From contig URWP01000007.1 in the NCBI GenBank assembly GCA_900551645.1, forward strand, positions 1 through 29,869: a stretch of DNA of 29,869 nt, given 5' to 3'. The translations under genes and the position numbers were made by a program. Below, piece by piece: positions 1 through 6,325 of this stretch. The notes below the pieces were generated by a model. That model did not search any database, had not been told where the DNA came from, and worked only from the letters and a program-made list of their open reading frames with translations. The stretch comes from an uncultured Bacteroides sp. (lineage in GTDB: Bacteria > Bacteroidota > Bacteroidia > Bacteroidales > Bacteroidaceae). Numbering within the stretch: position 1 is the first letter of the stretch; each line of letters starts with the position of its first letter.

Positions 1-106
1 AGGCGAGCCGTAAGGTCTTGTCGGTAAAGTAGTCGTCAAAATTCTGGGCATTTATCGGGAGAGCGATACATCCACCCAAAGCCCAGCAAAGCAAGAATTT
101 TTTCAT
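1..106 (-). CDS. Secreted M64-type (IgA peptidase-like) peptidase, 5' end only
   Basis: Only the first 35 codons are inside the window; the gene continues past base 1. The start is the ATG at 106. The N-terminus is a classic signal peptide (MKKFLLCW, then a hydrophobic stretch ending in NAQ), so the product is exported. The mature N-terminus NFDDYFTDKTLRLA resembles the opening of the N-terminal domain of Bacteroidales M64 peptidases, where a DYFxDKTLR motif is common. The catalytic zinc site is not in the window, so the family call rests on this short motif and is tentative. It is transcribed away from the Lrp-type gene at 253, and a perfect -7 element lies at 141-148. Confidence 0.55.
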   Translation of the reverse strand, partial: MKKFLLCWALGGCIALPINAQNFDDYFTDKTLRLA

Positions 107-140
107 AGTTATAAATGTTAATGAATCGGGTAATATCCGA

Positions 141-148
141 CAAAGATA
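141..148 (-). promoter_or_regulatory. -7 element for the M64-type gene
   Basis: On the minus strand this reads TATCTTTG, a perfect match to the Bacteroidales -7 consensus TAnnTTTG. It lies 35 bp upstream of the ATG at 106. No clear TTTG -33 element is seen at the usual 19-21 bp spacing. Confidence 0.55.
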
Positions 149-222
149 CGATTTACTATTAATTTCACACTTATAGCCTGCATAAAAGTTATAGATAGCG
201 GGTTTTATGTGGAAAAAAGATG

Positions 223-230
223 TATATTTG
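223..230 (+). promoter_or_regulatory. -7 element for the Lrp/AsnC gene
   Basis: TATATTTG matches TAnnTTTG and ends 22 bp before the ATG at 253, leaving a very short leader. The -33 position shows only a T-rich stretch (GGTTTTATG, about 201-209). The divergent promoter for the M64-type gene is about 75 bp away, so the Lrp-type product could regulate both directions. Confidence 0.5.
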
Positions 231-252
231 TCGTGTTTTAATTGTATAAAAA

Positions 253-732
253 ATGGGACATCATCAGTTAGATAGCTTAGACGAACAAATTTTACGATTG
301 ATAGCCGACAATGCACGTATTCCGTTTCTGGAAGTTGCCCGTGCCTGCAATGTGTCCGGTGCCGCTATCCACCAGCGGATTCAGAAACTGACGAACCTCG
401 GTATTCTGAAGGGGTCGGAATTTGTTATTGACCCGGAAAAGATAGGGTATGAAACGTGTGCCTATATCGGACTTTACCTGAAAGACCCTGAACAGTTTGA
501 TTCGGTGACCGAAGGATTGAGACAGATTCCGGAAGTGGTGGAATGTCACTTTACGACAGGACAGTACGATATGTTTATCAAGATTTACGCTAAGAACAAC
601 CATCATTTGCTGGACATTATCCACGACAAGCTTCAGCCGTTGGGACTTTCCCGTTCGGAAACCATCATTTCTTTCCGTGAAGCCATTAAGCGTCAGATGC
701 CGATTCTGGATTTGGCGGATGAGGAAGATTGA
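253..732 (+). CDS. Lrp/AsnC family transcriptional regulator
   Basis: This 159-residue protein has the two-domain layout and length usual for the family. An N-terminal helix-turn-helix spans about residues 5-55 (LDEQILRLIADNAR, then VARACNVSGAAIHQRIQKL), and a C-terminal RAM ligand-sensing and oligomerisation domain spans about 68-145 (YIGLYLKDP, VVECHFTTGQYDMFIKI). Family members bind DNA as dimers to octamers or hexadecamers and respond to amino acids or related metabolites. The effector cannot be told from sequence. It is a single-gene unit with its own promoter and a strong hairpin terminator, and is divergent from an exported peptidase, which fits amino-acid sensing but does not prove it. 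Confidence 0.93.
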   Translation: MGHHQLDSLDEQILRLIADNARIPFLEVARACNVSGAAIHQRIQKLTNLGILKGSEFVIDPEKIGYETCAYIGLYLKDPEQFDSVTEGLRQIPEVVECHFTTGQYDMFIKIYAKNNHHLLDIIHDKLQPLGLSRSETIISFREAIKRQMPILDLADEED

Positions 733-767
733 TCTTGTGTATGGGTATTAGGTTGATGCCGGAAAGT

Positions 768-814
768 AAAAGTGCCCTATCATGTTCCGTTTCGGGGGAT
801 GATAGGGCACTTTT
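768..814. terminator. Bidirectional terminator between the Lrp-type gene and folA
   Basis: A perfect 16-bp inverted repeat (left arm 768-783, right arm 799-814) encloses a 15-nt loop. The arms end in AAAA on the left and TTTT on the right, so both transcripts gain a U tract after a GC-rich stem. It sits 35 bp after the Lrp-type stop codon and 20 bp after the folA stop codon on the other strand, so it serves both convergent genes. Confidence 0.9.
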
Positions 815-834
815 GCTGGAAAGGGGTCCGAATA

Positions 835-1353
835 TTATTTGTTTTCTGAAGCCGGAACATATCCCTTTTTTCGTTCATAATCAATGAAGCAATAAGGGTA
901 GAGATGCTTTTCGTCTGTCGGGTGGCATTCTCTGCTTTTTTCGTTCCATACGTTGAGGTCGATGGTTGGAAAGAAAGTATCAGCCGGTTGGTCGGCATCT
1001 TCAATTTCAGTCAGATAGAGGCGGTCAGCCAGCGGAAGTGTTTCGCGGTAAAGGCTCGCTCCGCCAATGATGAACACTTCTTCTTCTGTCCGGCAGGTTT
1101 CTAAAGCTTCTTTCAGCGAGTGGAAGCATTCAGCTCCTGGCAAGTTCAGTTCCTGCCGGCTCAGCACGATGTTCCGGCGATTGGGTAGCGCACCTTTCGG
1201 AAGCGAGTCGAAAGTCTTTCGGCCCATGATGATGGTATGTCCGGTAGTCAAGGCCTTGAAGCGTTTCAGGTCGTTCGGTACCCGATAAATCAGCCGGTTC
1301 TCGAATCCGATGGCCAGTTTCCGATTAACGGCCACGATGATGGATAGAATCAT
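835..1353 (-). CDS. folA: Dihydrofolate reductase
   Basis: The enzyme reduces dihydrofolate to tetrahydrofolate with NADPH, regenerating the cofactor consumed by ThyA. The 172-residue product starts at MILSIIVAV; an in-frame ATG 57 bp upstream would add residues with no counterpart in the family, and that stretch lies in repeat DNA. Visible motifs are IIVAVNRKLAIG (substrate and cofactor site), VPNDLKRFK with the acidic catalytic Asp28 (equivalent to Asp27 in E. coli), IIMGRKTFDSLP (NADPH binding), NIVLSR and VFIIGGASLY. It lies 117 bp downstream of thyA on the same strand with no -7 element between them, so the two are probably cotranscribed. Length and motifs look like the normal trimethoprim-type target enzyme. 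Confidence 0.96.
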   Translation of the reverse strand: MILSIIVAVNRKLAIGFENRLIYRVPNDLKRFKALTTGHTIIMGRKTFDSLPKGALPNRRNIVLSRQELNLPGAECFHSLKEALETCRTEEEVFIIGGASLYRETLPLADRLYLTEIEDADQPADTFFPTIDLNVWNEKSRECHPTDEKHLYPYCFIDYERKKGYVPASENK

Positions 1354-1372
1354 ATGGCTTAGTTGTTTTAAA

Positions 1373-1419
1373 TTGATTAGTTGACTAGGTACTAGTTGAT
1401 TAGGAACCAATTGATGTAG
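1373..1419 (+). repeat. TTGAnTAG octamer repeat in the thyA-folA gap
   Basis: Octamers TTGATTAG (1373), TTGACTAG (1381), TTGATTAG (1396) and a TTGATGTAG variant (1411) occur at 8- and 15-bp steps, with a GTACTAG half-unit between. Related octamers (TTGACGAG, TTGACGGG, TTGATGAG) occur in two other gaps in this window, at 22666-22689 and 25562-25577. The stretch is non-coding and lies in the spacer of the thyA-folA message. Confidence 0.6.
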
Positions 1420-1470
1420 GCCTCAAGTCTTCTAGTATATCGTTTTTAATTATTAATTGTTCATTTTCAT

Positions 1471-2265
1471 TTATACAGACACTTTTCCGGCAATATGTGG
1501 CCATGGGTCATAGCCTTCTAATTGGAAGTCCTCGTAGCGGAATCCGAAGATATCCTTTACGTCCGGATTGAGTTTCATTACCGGAAGCGGACGCGGTGTG
1601 CGTGTCAGTTGCAGGTCTACCTGCTCCAGATGGTTCAGGTAGATGTGGGCGTCACCCAGTGTATGGATGAAGTCGCCTGCTTTCAGTCCTGTCACTTGGG
1701 CCATCATCTGTAGTAGCAGGGCATACGAGGCGATGTTGAATGGTACTCCTAGGAAAGTATCCGCACTACGTTGATACATTTGCAGGCTCAGTCTTCCGTT
1801 GGCTACGTAGAATTGGAAAAACATGTGGCAAGGTGGCAGGTTCATGTTCTTCAGGTCGGCTACGTTCCAAGCGTTGACGATGATGCGGCGTGAATCCGGA
1901 TTCTTGCGGATGGTTTCCACGGCCTCCGAAATCTGGTCGATGAATCCCCCTTCATAGTCGGGCCAAGAGCGCCATTGATATCCGTAAATATGTCCCAGGT
2001 CGCCGTTCTCGTCTGCCCATTCGTTCCAGATACGTACTCCGTTTTCTTGCAGGTACTTTACGTTGGTATCTCCCTGGAGGAACCAGAGTAATTCGTGGAT
2101 GATGGACTTCAGGTGCAGTTTCTTGGTTGTGACCAGTGGAAATCCGTCCTCCAGATTAAAACGCATCTGATGACCGAATACACTGATGGTGCCCGTTCCC
2201 GTGCGGTCTTCTTTCTTTACGCCTTCGGTGCGGATGCGTTGCAACAGGTCTAGGTATTGTTTCAT
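1471..2265 (-). CDS. thyA: Thymidylate synthase (ThyA type)
   Basis: It methylates dUMP to dTMP using methylene-tetrahydrofolate and releases dihydrofolate, which the downstream folA product recycles. The start at MKQYLDLL (ATG at 2265) gives 264 residues, the same length as E. coli ThyA; the longer frame adds nine residues without family support. The catalytic Cys is C146 in NLPPCHMFFQFYV, again at the E. coli position. Other hallmarks are RTGTGT (21-26), the phosphate-binding Arg pair in PDSRRIIV, and QRSADTFLGVPFNIASYALL. A promoter with TACCTTTG lies 25 bp upstream of the start. Nothing unusual is seen in the protein. Confidence 0.98.
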   Translation of the reverse strand: MKQYLDLLQRIRTEGVKKEDRTGTGTISVFGHQMRFNLEDGFPLVTTKKLHLKSIIHELLWFLQGDTNVKYLQENGVRIWNEWADENGDLGHIYGYQWRSWPDYEGGFIDQISEAVETIRKNPDSRRIIVNAWNVADLKNMNLPPCHMFFQFYVANGRLSLQMYQRSADTFLGVPFNIASYALLLQMMAQVTGLKAGDFIHTLGDAHIYLNHLEQVDLQLTRTPRPLPVMKLNPDVKDIFGFRYEDFQLEGYDPWPHIAGKVSV

Positions 2266-2289
2266 ATTCGTTATCGTTTTTTCTTGGCG

Positions 2290-2320
2290 CAAAGGTAGGG
2301 AAAATTTAGAAGCGGTTAAA
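2290..2320 (-). promoter_or_regulatory. thyA-folA promoter
   Basis: Minus-strand TACCTTTG (2290-2297) is a perfect TAnnTTTG -7 element. A TTTA at 2317-2320 sits 19 bp upstream, at the expected -33 position, one base from the TTTG consensus. The -7 ends about 25 bp before the thyA ATG. Confidence 0.65.
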
Positions 2321-2365
2321 CGTTCATCGTTAAAATTTAAAAGTGGAAATTCTGGTTGAATAAAG

Positions 2366-2406
2366 AAAAATGTCCGTATGTCTTCATGAAAACATGCGGA
2401 CGTTTT
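2366..2406 (-). terminator. Terminator of the ECF sigma / membrane protein operon
   Basis: Arms 2366-2381 and 2392-2406 pair over about 15 bp with one mismatch around a 10-nt loop. On the minus strand the stem is followed by ATTTTTCTTT. It lies about 90 bp past the stop of the membrane protein gene (2498) and before the thyA promoter, so it ends the upstream operon. Confidence 0.75.
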
Positions 2407-2458
2407 ATGTAAAATAACCGTACCTTTTAACTAAAACATGCAGACGTTTGAAGTAAAA
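2390..2458 (+). repeat. 25-bp direct repeat beside the terminator
   Basis: AAACATGCGGACGTTTTATG (start of copy 1, 2390-2414) recurs as AAACATGCAGACGTTTGAAG (start of copy 2, 2434-2458), with 3 mismatches in 25 bp and a 44-bp period. A third, weaker AAAACGTAAGGATGTTTT follows at 2455-2472. Copy 1 overlaps the right arm of the terminator hairpin, so the repeats may be decayed duplicates of a terminator arm. Confidence 0.5.
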
Positions 2459-2497
2459 CGTAAGGATGTTTTGTCGTGAGGTGGAGATAAGCCAGAT

Positions 2498-3064
2498 TTA
2501 TGAGTTGAATTGTGATAATTCTTTGCTGGCTTGGATAAAACTTTTTACTTTGTCTCTGATGTAATGGTAAAGGTAGAAGTCTACGGTTAAGGCGATTCCA
2601 GTGACACCTGTTAGTATCATCAGGTTCTTTAAACTACCGAATTGTACCATGAACAGGATAATGAAGGCAAAAACACCTGCATATCCTATCAGATAAGAGA
2701 GGTTGGTATTCCGTTTGTATCGGACGATTTCAATCAGTTGTCGTTCCAGATTCTTTTCCTGCTCTATGTTCCGGAGCATCCGGCAGAACCGGAACTGGAA
2801 TGCGATACCAGTCAGTAGGAACAAGGAAACTAAAATGCCGTTCAGCATACCGAAATAGGGATTCTGTGTCCAGGCGATGGAAAAGAATACGGCGCATGCG
2901 ATGAGGAATATCAGTCCTGTACGTTCTATGCGTATCAACTTTTCCAAAGTAGATTCTTTGCGGGTAGTCAGTATACGCTTGATTTCTTCTTGATGAAGCA
3001 ACTCTTGATGTTGGATTTTCTCATCCAGTTCTTTCCATAGTGTCTGTAATTCTTCCAGATTCAT
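2498..3064 (-). CDS. Four-helix membrane protein, partner of the ECF sigma factor
   Basis: I do not recognise a named family. The 188-residue protein opens with a charged, helical cytoplasmic stretch (1-47, LEELQTLWKELDEKIQHQELLHQEE), followed by two hydrophobic pairs at about 50-66 and 71-91, a charged loop (92-120), then 124-142 and 147-165. It starts 11 bp after the stop of the sigma factor gene and shares its terminator, so the two are one operon. Membrane proteins in this position commonly sequester the ECF factor, and the amphipathic N-terminal segment would be the natural sigma-binding part. No FecR domain or zinc-binding HxxxCxxC anti-sigma motif is visible, so an anti-sigma role is inference from position alone. 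Confidence 0.7.
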   Translation of the reverse strand: MNLEELQTLWKELDEKIQHQELLHQEEIKRILTTRKESTLEKLIRIERTGLIFLIACAVFFSIAWTQNPYFGMLNGILVSLFLLTGIAFQFRFCRMLRNIEQEKNLERQLIEIVRYKRNTNLSYLIGYAGVFAFIILFMVQFGSLKNLMILTGVTGIALTVDFYLYHYIRDKVKSFIQASKELSQFNS

Positions 3065-3075
3065 GATTCGATGTA

Positions 3076-3558
3076 TTAAAGGTTTGCTTTGTTTTTCAAT
3101 TTCTCTTTTATCCGGTAAAGGGTGGTGGCTACCTGGTTTCGGTTTGTGCCGATGATTTCTGCTATTTCTTCATAAGTTTTTCCGTCCAGCCATAGCATGA
3201 TATACATGCGTTCCAGTTTGTTGAGTCCACGTATCATGCGATACATTTCCTTCAGCATCTCTTGTTTAGGATCTCTTTCATCCCAAAGAGAGAGGGTAGT
3301 CAGGTCAAGTGGACAAGTAGTTCCCTTCCGTTTTCTCTGACGTATATCCGTGATACAGGTATTCAGGGTAATCCGGTAGACCCATGTACTGAAGCTGCTT
3401 CGGTTCTCGAAACGTGTGTAACTTTTCCACAGGTTATAGACCGTTTCTTGATAGAGGTCGGCTATGTCTTCTTTTTCATTCGCATACATCAGGCAAATCT
3501 TATAGATGATGTGTTGGTGTTGCATCAGGAGGTCTGTAAATTCTTTTTCTTGATTCAT
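3076..3558 (-). CDS. ECF-type RNA polymerase sigma factor
   Basis: The 160-residue length is typical of ECF factors with only regions 2 and 4. Region 2 spans about residues 8-78 (DIADLYQETVYNLWKSYTRF, then SSFSTWVYRITLNTCITDIRQ), recognising the -10 element and core polymerase. Region 4 spans about 105-156 (LERMYIMLWLDGKTYEEIAEIIG, then NRNQVATTLYRIKEKL), the helix-turn-helix for the -35 element. It is followed closely by a membrane protein that probably controls its activity. Neither a FecR-type anti-sigma gene nor SusC/SusD genes follow, so this is not the usual Bacteroidales glycan-induced pair. The target genes are unknown; the lipoprotein diverging at 3873 is a candidate. Confidence 0.93.
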   Translation of the reverse strand: MNQEKEFTDLLMQHQHIIYKICLMYANEKEDIADLYQETVYNLWKSYTRFENRSSFSTWVYRITLNTCITDIRQRKRKGTTCPLDLTTLSLWDERDPKQEMLKEMYRMIRGLNKLERMYIMLWLDGKTYEEIAEIIGTNRNQVATTLYRIKEKLKNKANL

Positions 3559-3872
3559 CTTTTCTGTTTATGTTTCTATTCTATTAGTCGTGAAAGGCCT
3601 TTTAAAGTTACATGGAAAGTATTTTTTGTAGAAATAAAATGGAGTTCCCGGTATATTCAGATTATTATGATGGATAACTTTCCATTTTGCTGACCTTTGA
3701 TTTTACTGAAATAAGTTTTTTTACTTTTATCTGATTGTAAATCAGTGATGAAATAATTATTAACAAATATGGCATGCAGCATTTCGGGTATTTTCTCTTT
3801 TTACAAGCGAACACTAATCTGAAAAGATAGTACAAAGAAAAAGTATTAACCCTAATTAAAATCAAAAGAAAA
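3559..3872. other. 314-bp divergent intergenic region (sigma factor / lipoprotein)
   Basis: No gene is seen. The region is AT-rich and must hold both divergent promoters. No perfect TAnnTTTG is present for either gene; the nearest on the minus strand is TAACTTTA (3603-3610), 45 bp before the sigma gene. Two inverted repeats stand out: ATGGAAAGT (3612-3620) with ACTTTCCAT (3677-3685), and CTGATT-gta-AATCAG (3731-3745). Absence of the standard element may mean that an alternative sigma, perhaps the ECF factor itself, reads this region; that is inference. Confidence 0.5.
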
Positions 3873-4520
3873 ATGAAGAGAGTTTTTAAACCTGTGAAAT
3901 GGATTTTTCCTATGTTGATGTTCGGATGTGCGTTTGCCTTTACAGCTTGTAGCGATGACGATGAAAATACACCCGTCGTTCCGGATGAAGTGACAACAGA
4001 AGCTATGTACGGAGATTATACCGGCAAGATGTTGACGCTGGCTGCATCGCCTACGGCAGATGAAGGAGAAGATACACCGGAGGGAGTAGATGTTTCAGCA
4101 AAGGTTGATAACGATACGGTATATCTGGAGAAATTCCCTATCAAGGACATTGTATTGTCCATCGTACAGGATGAGACTTTGGCCGATCAGATTGTAGAGG
4201 CTGTGGGCGATGTGAATTATAAAATCGGATATGAACCGACATTGTCAGAAGCCAAAGATAGCATTTCATTTGTTATGGAACCTGAACCATTGAAATTGTC
4301 TCTGAGTATGCCGTCAGCTACAGGAGACGCTCAGACAATGGTGGTAGAAGTGAAGGTAGAAGCCGTTGACGGTGCCGGATATGCGGTAGAAAGCGGAAAC
4401 ATGAAGTTTGATTTGTCGGCAACAGAAGTACTTTTGGGTGAAGGAGATAGCCAGATTTCTTTCCCTGGATTCTCGGCCACTACATTTAAATTCGATATGA
4501 ACCAGCAGAAAGCTGAATAA
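3873..4520 (+). CDS. Lipoprotein of unknown function (possibly DUF4840-like)
   Basis: A 215-residue protein with a lipoprotein signal: basic start MKRVFKPVK, hydrophobic core, and lipobox FTAC with Cys26. Acidic residues right after the Cys (SDDDEN) resemble the Bacteroidales signal for export to the cell surface. The rest is about 190 residues, probably beta-rich, beginning YGDYTGKMLTL and with repeated VxVxVEA-type strands; no catalytic motif is visible. It reminds me of the DUF4840 lipoproteins of Bacteroides, but I cannot confirm this. It is monocistronic, divergent from the ECF sigma factor, and ended by a strong hairpin at 4569-4614. Start chosen for the intact signal peptide. Confidence 0.8.
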   Translation: MKRVFKPVKWIFPMLMFGCAFAFTACSDDDENTPVVPDEVTTEAMYGDYTGKMLTLAASPTADEGEDTPEGVDVSAKVDNDTVYLEKFPIKDIVLSIVQDETLADQIVEAVGDVNYKIGYEPTLSEAKDSISFVMEPEPLKLSLSMPSATGDAQTMVVEVKVEAVDGAGYAVESGNMKFDLSATEVLLGEGDSQISFPGFSATTFKFDMNQQKAE

Positions 4521-4568
4521 GGTAAAAAGAACGGAATAATTAGGACTTGCAGATAAGGTCATAGTCGG

Positions 4569-4614
4569 GCATCTTCGGAAGGTCATGGAAACATTTCCCC
4601 GGAGATGCTTTTTT
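4569..4614 (+). terminator. Terminator of the lipoprotein gene
   Basis: GCATCTTCGG (4569-4578) pairs with CCGGAGATGC (4599-4608), 9 of 10 positions, and is followed at once by TTTTTT (4609-4614). It lies 49 bp after the stop codon. Confidence 0.88.
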
Positions 4615-4630
4615 ATGTGAAATAAAACAG

Positions 4631-4678
4631 AACCAACCGTTATCAATGGAAGTTGTGGTCCGATAATAACGGTTGGTT
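4631..4678 (-). terminator. Terminator of the tsaE-Imm17 unit
   Basis: Perfect 13-bp arms AACCAACCGTTAT (4631-4643) and ATAACGGTTGGTT (4666-4678) enclose a 22-nt loop. On the minus strand the stem is followed by CTGTTTTATTTC. It lies 23 bp past the stop of the Imm17-like gene. Confidence 0.85.
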
Positions 4679-4700
4679 GATGTCAGATGGACAATTGTAT

Positions 4701-4925
4701 TTACTTCACCATCCCCTGCAGAGACAAGAAAAAATATACGCCCGTGGCAATCATCAGGCATCCCAGTGCCGCGTAAAAAAGGCGGGCCCGTTTCCGTCCT
4801 GTGTTTGCAACGATAAATTGGGTATTACGGGCTGTAAAGAACCAGTCCCAGTTGAAAAGTGATGCCAGCAGGGTAAGGAGTCCTACCAGTACGAAGATGG
4901 CCTGTATGATGTAATGTGTAATCAT
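4701..4925 (-). CDS. Imm17-like two-helix small membrane protein
   Basis: A 74-residue protein with two hydrophobic helices (about 5-27 and 50-70) joined by a basic, aromatic loop NWDWFFTARNTQFIV...GRKRARLFY. This layout and the loop motif match small proteins that are annotated in Bacteroides as immunity 17 (Imm17) family. The family name comes from polymorphic toxin systems, but no toxin gene is nearby. Instead the gene starts 11 bp after the stop of tsaE and shares its terminator, so it is cotranscribed with an essential tRNA-modification gene. A general membrane role is as likely as immunity. Confidence 0.75.
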   Translation of the reverse strand: MITHYIIQAIFVLVGLLTLLASLFNWDWFFTARNTQFIVANTGRKRARLFYAALGCLMIATGVYFFLSLQGMVK

Positions 4926-4936
4926 ATCGGGTGAAG

Positions 4937-5365
4937 TTAGTCTTCAGGGGCGTCGAATCGGATGGTACGGCTACCGTCTTCCTGTTCCTCGATGGTAACG
5001 TTGACTGCGTCTCCCGGAAGTAATTCTTCTATCAGTTCCGGCCATTCGATGAAACAGAGCGCACCGCTATAGAAATAGTCTTCGTAGCCCATGTCGTACA
5101 CTTCTTCCAATTTCTTGATGCGGTAGAAGTCGAAATGATAAATCAGTTCGCCGGCATCTTCCGAACGGTATTCGTTAACGATAGCGAAGGTAGGCGAGTT
5201 GATGACATCGGTTACACCCAGTTCTTCGCAGACAGCCTTGATGAATGTGGTTTTACCGGCTCCCATCTTTCCATAGAAGGCAAAGACGGTATTGTCGCCC
5301 ATAGCTGCAATGAATTCCCGGGCAGCTTCATGAATATGGTCGAGTGAAGTAATTTTTATTTCCAT
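4937..5365 (-). CDS. tsaE: tRNA threonylcarbamoyladenosine biosynthesis ATPase TsaE
   Basis: TsaE is the P-loop ATPase that drives the TsaD-TsaB complex in forming t6A37 on ANN-decoding tRNAs. The product is 142 residues from MEIKITSLDH; an upstream in-frame ATG would add nine unsupported residues and overlap the promoter. Motifs seen are the Walker A loop FYGKMGAGKTTFIKAV (about 38-53), the switch-like INSPTFAIVNEY, HFDFYRI, and the C-terminal FIEWPELIEELLP, which is highly characteristic of TsaE. It heads a two-gene unit with the Imm17-like gene and has its own promoter. Confidence 0.96.
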   Translation of the reverse strand: MEIKITSLDHIHEAAREFIAAMGDNTVFAFYGKMGAGKTTFIKAVCEELGVTDVINSPTFAIVNEYRSEDAGELIYHFDFYRIKKLEEVYDMGYEDYFYSGALCFIEWPELIEELLPGDAVNVTIEEQEDGSRTIRFDAPED

Positions 5366-5389
5366 AATCTTTCGTATTTTTAGTTGGGA

Positions 5390-5419
5390 CAAAAATAGCT
5401 AAAAAAAAGGAGAATCAAA
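5390..5419 (-). promoter_or_regulatory. tsaE promoter
   Basis: Minus-strand TATTTTTG (5390-5397) fits TAnnTTTG, and TTTG (5416-5419) lies 18 bp upstream as the -33 element. The -7 ends about 25 bp before the tsaE ATG, which supports the shorter start. Confidence 0.75.
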
Positions 5420-5489
5420 GCCATCGTTCTGAAAAACTGATGTCACTTTCCGGGTACCGGAAGAACGCCGTTTTCTGTTGTCTGGAATA

Positions 5490-6311
5490 TCACTTCTGCC
5501 TGTTGATTGTCAAACGGATGATTTTTGATAATGCATAGAAGAGGATGGAGATGAAGATGATGGCGGCTCCTGAAGGTATCTGGAGCTTGTAGGACAGAAA
5601 CAGCCCGCCCAGGCAACTCAGATATCCGATACCGATAGACAACCAGATGATTTTCTTGAAGCTATAAGTAAACAGATTGGCGGTCATCTGTGGCAGGGTA
5701 AGCAGAGAGATGGCCAGTACGATACCTACCATGCGCAGGCAGGATACGATGGTGAGTGCAATGAGCATCATCAGTATATATTCGAAGAAGGTAACCGGCA
5801 TCCGTTGAGAACAAGCGAACTCACGATCGAAAGCGATGGCTATGATGGGACGCAGGAACAATGTGAAGAATATTGCTAATATTATACTCAGCACAGCCAG
5901 AAGCAAGATGTCTGTGCGGGTGATGGTCAGGATATTCCCGAACAGGTAAGAAGAGAGGTCGGGGGTGAATCCGGGAGCCAGGAAACTGAAGATGATACCG
6001 ATGGCCATACCGAAAGTCCAGAACACGGCGATGGCCGAATCTTCGCGCATGTCACTGTTCTTGCTGAGCCATTCTACTCCGAAAGCTGAAAGGACGGAAA
6101 AGACCGCTGCGCTCAGAAGTGGCGAGATTCCGGTATAAAGACCGATACCGATTCCTCCGAAGGAAGCATGAGTAATTCCTCCGCTGATGAAGACCAGCCG
6201 GCGCGTAACGATGTAGGTGCCGATAATGCCACACGCAATGCTGGCAAACAGGCTGCCGAGCAAGGCATGTTGGAAAAAGGTATAGTTCAGTAGTTCGAGC
6301 AGATTGTTCAT
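5490..6311 (-). CDS. Metal ABC transporter permease (ZnuB/MntB family)
   Basis: A 273-residue inner-membrane permease of the ABC-3 family, which moves Zn2+, Mn2+ or Fe2+ across the inner membrane with an ATPase and a periplasmic binding protein. It has about eight hydrophobic helices and the family signatures FISGGITHASFGGIGIG (residues about 41-57) and IVSCLRMVGIVLAISLLTLP (about 193-212). Neither the ATPase nor the solute-binding gene is adjacent in this window, so partners must be encoded elsewhere. It follows the Cys/His-motif membrane protein by 14 bp and is the last gene of an operon headed by aroA. A small palindrome TTCCGG-gta-CCGGAA (5448-5462) lies just past its stop. The metal cannot be deduced. 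Confidence 0.9.
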   Translation of the reverse strand: MNNLLELLNYTFFQHALLGSLFASIACGIIGTYIVTRRLVFISGGITHASFGGIGIGLYTGISPLLSAAVFSVLSAFGVEWLSKNSDMREDSAIAVFWTFGMAIGIIFSFLAPGFTPDLSSYLFGNILTITRTDILLLAVLSIILAIFFTLFLRPIIAIAFDREFACSQRMPVTFFEYILMMLIALTIVSCLRMVGIVLAISLLTLPQMTANLFTYSFKKIIWLSIGIGYLSCLGGLFLSYKLQIPSGAAIIFISILFYALSKIIRLTINRQK

Positions 6312-6325
6312 ATGACAGGATAGGA

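Noticed and set aside
1354..1410. A longer N-terminus for dihydrofolate reductase
   Set aside because: The added residues are encoded by the octamer repeat, and the family N-terminus begins at MILSIIVAV.
4701..4925. Imm17-like gene as evidence of a toxin-immunity cluster
   Set aside because: No polymorphic toxin, secretion-system gene or other immunity gene is seen nearby.
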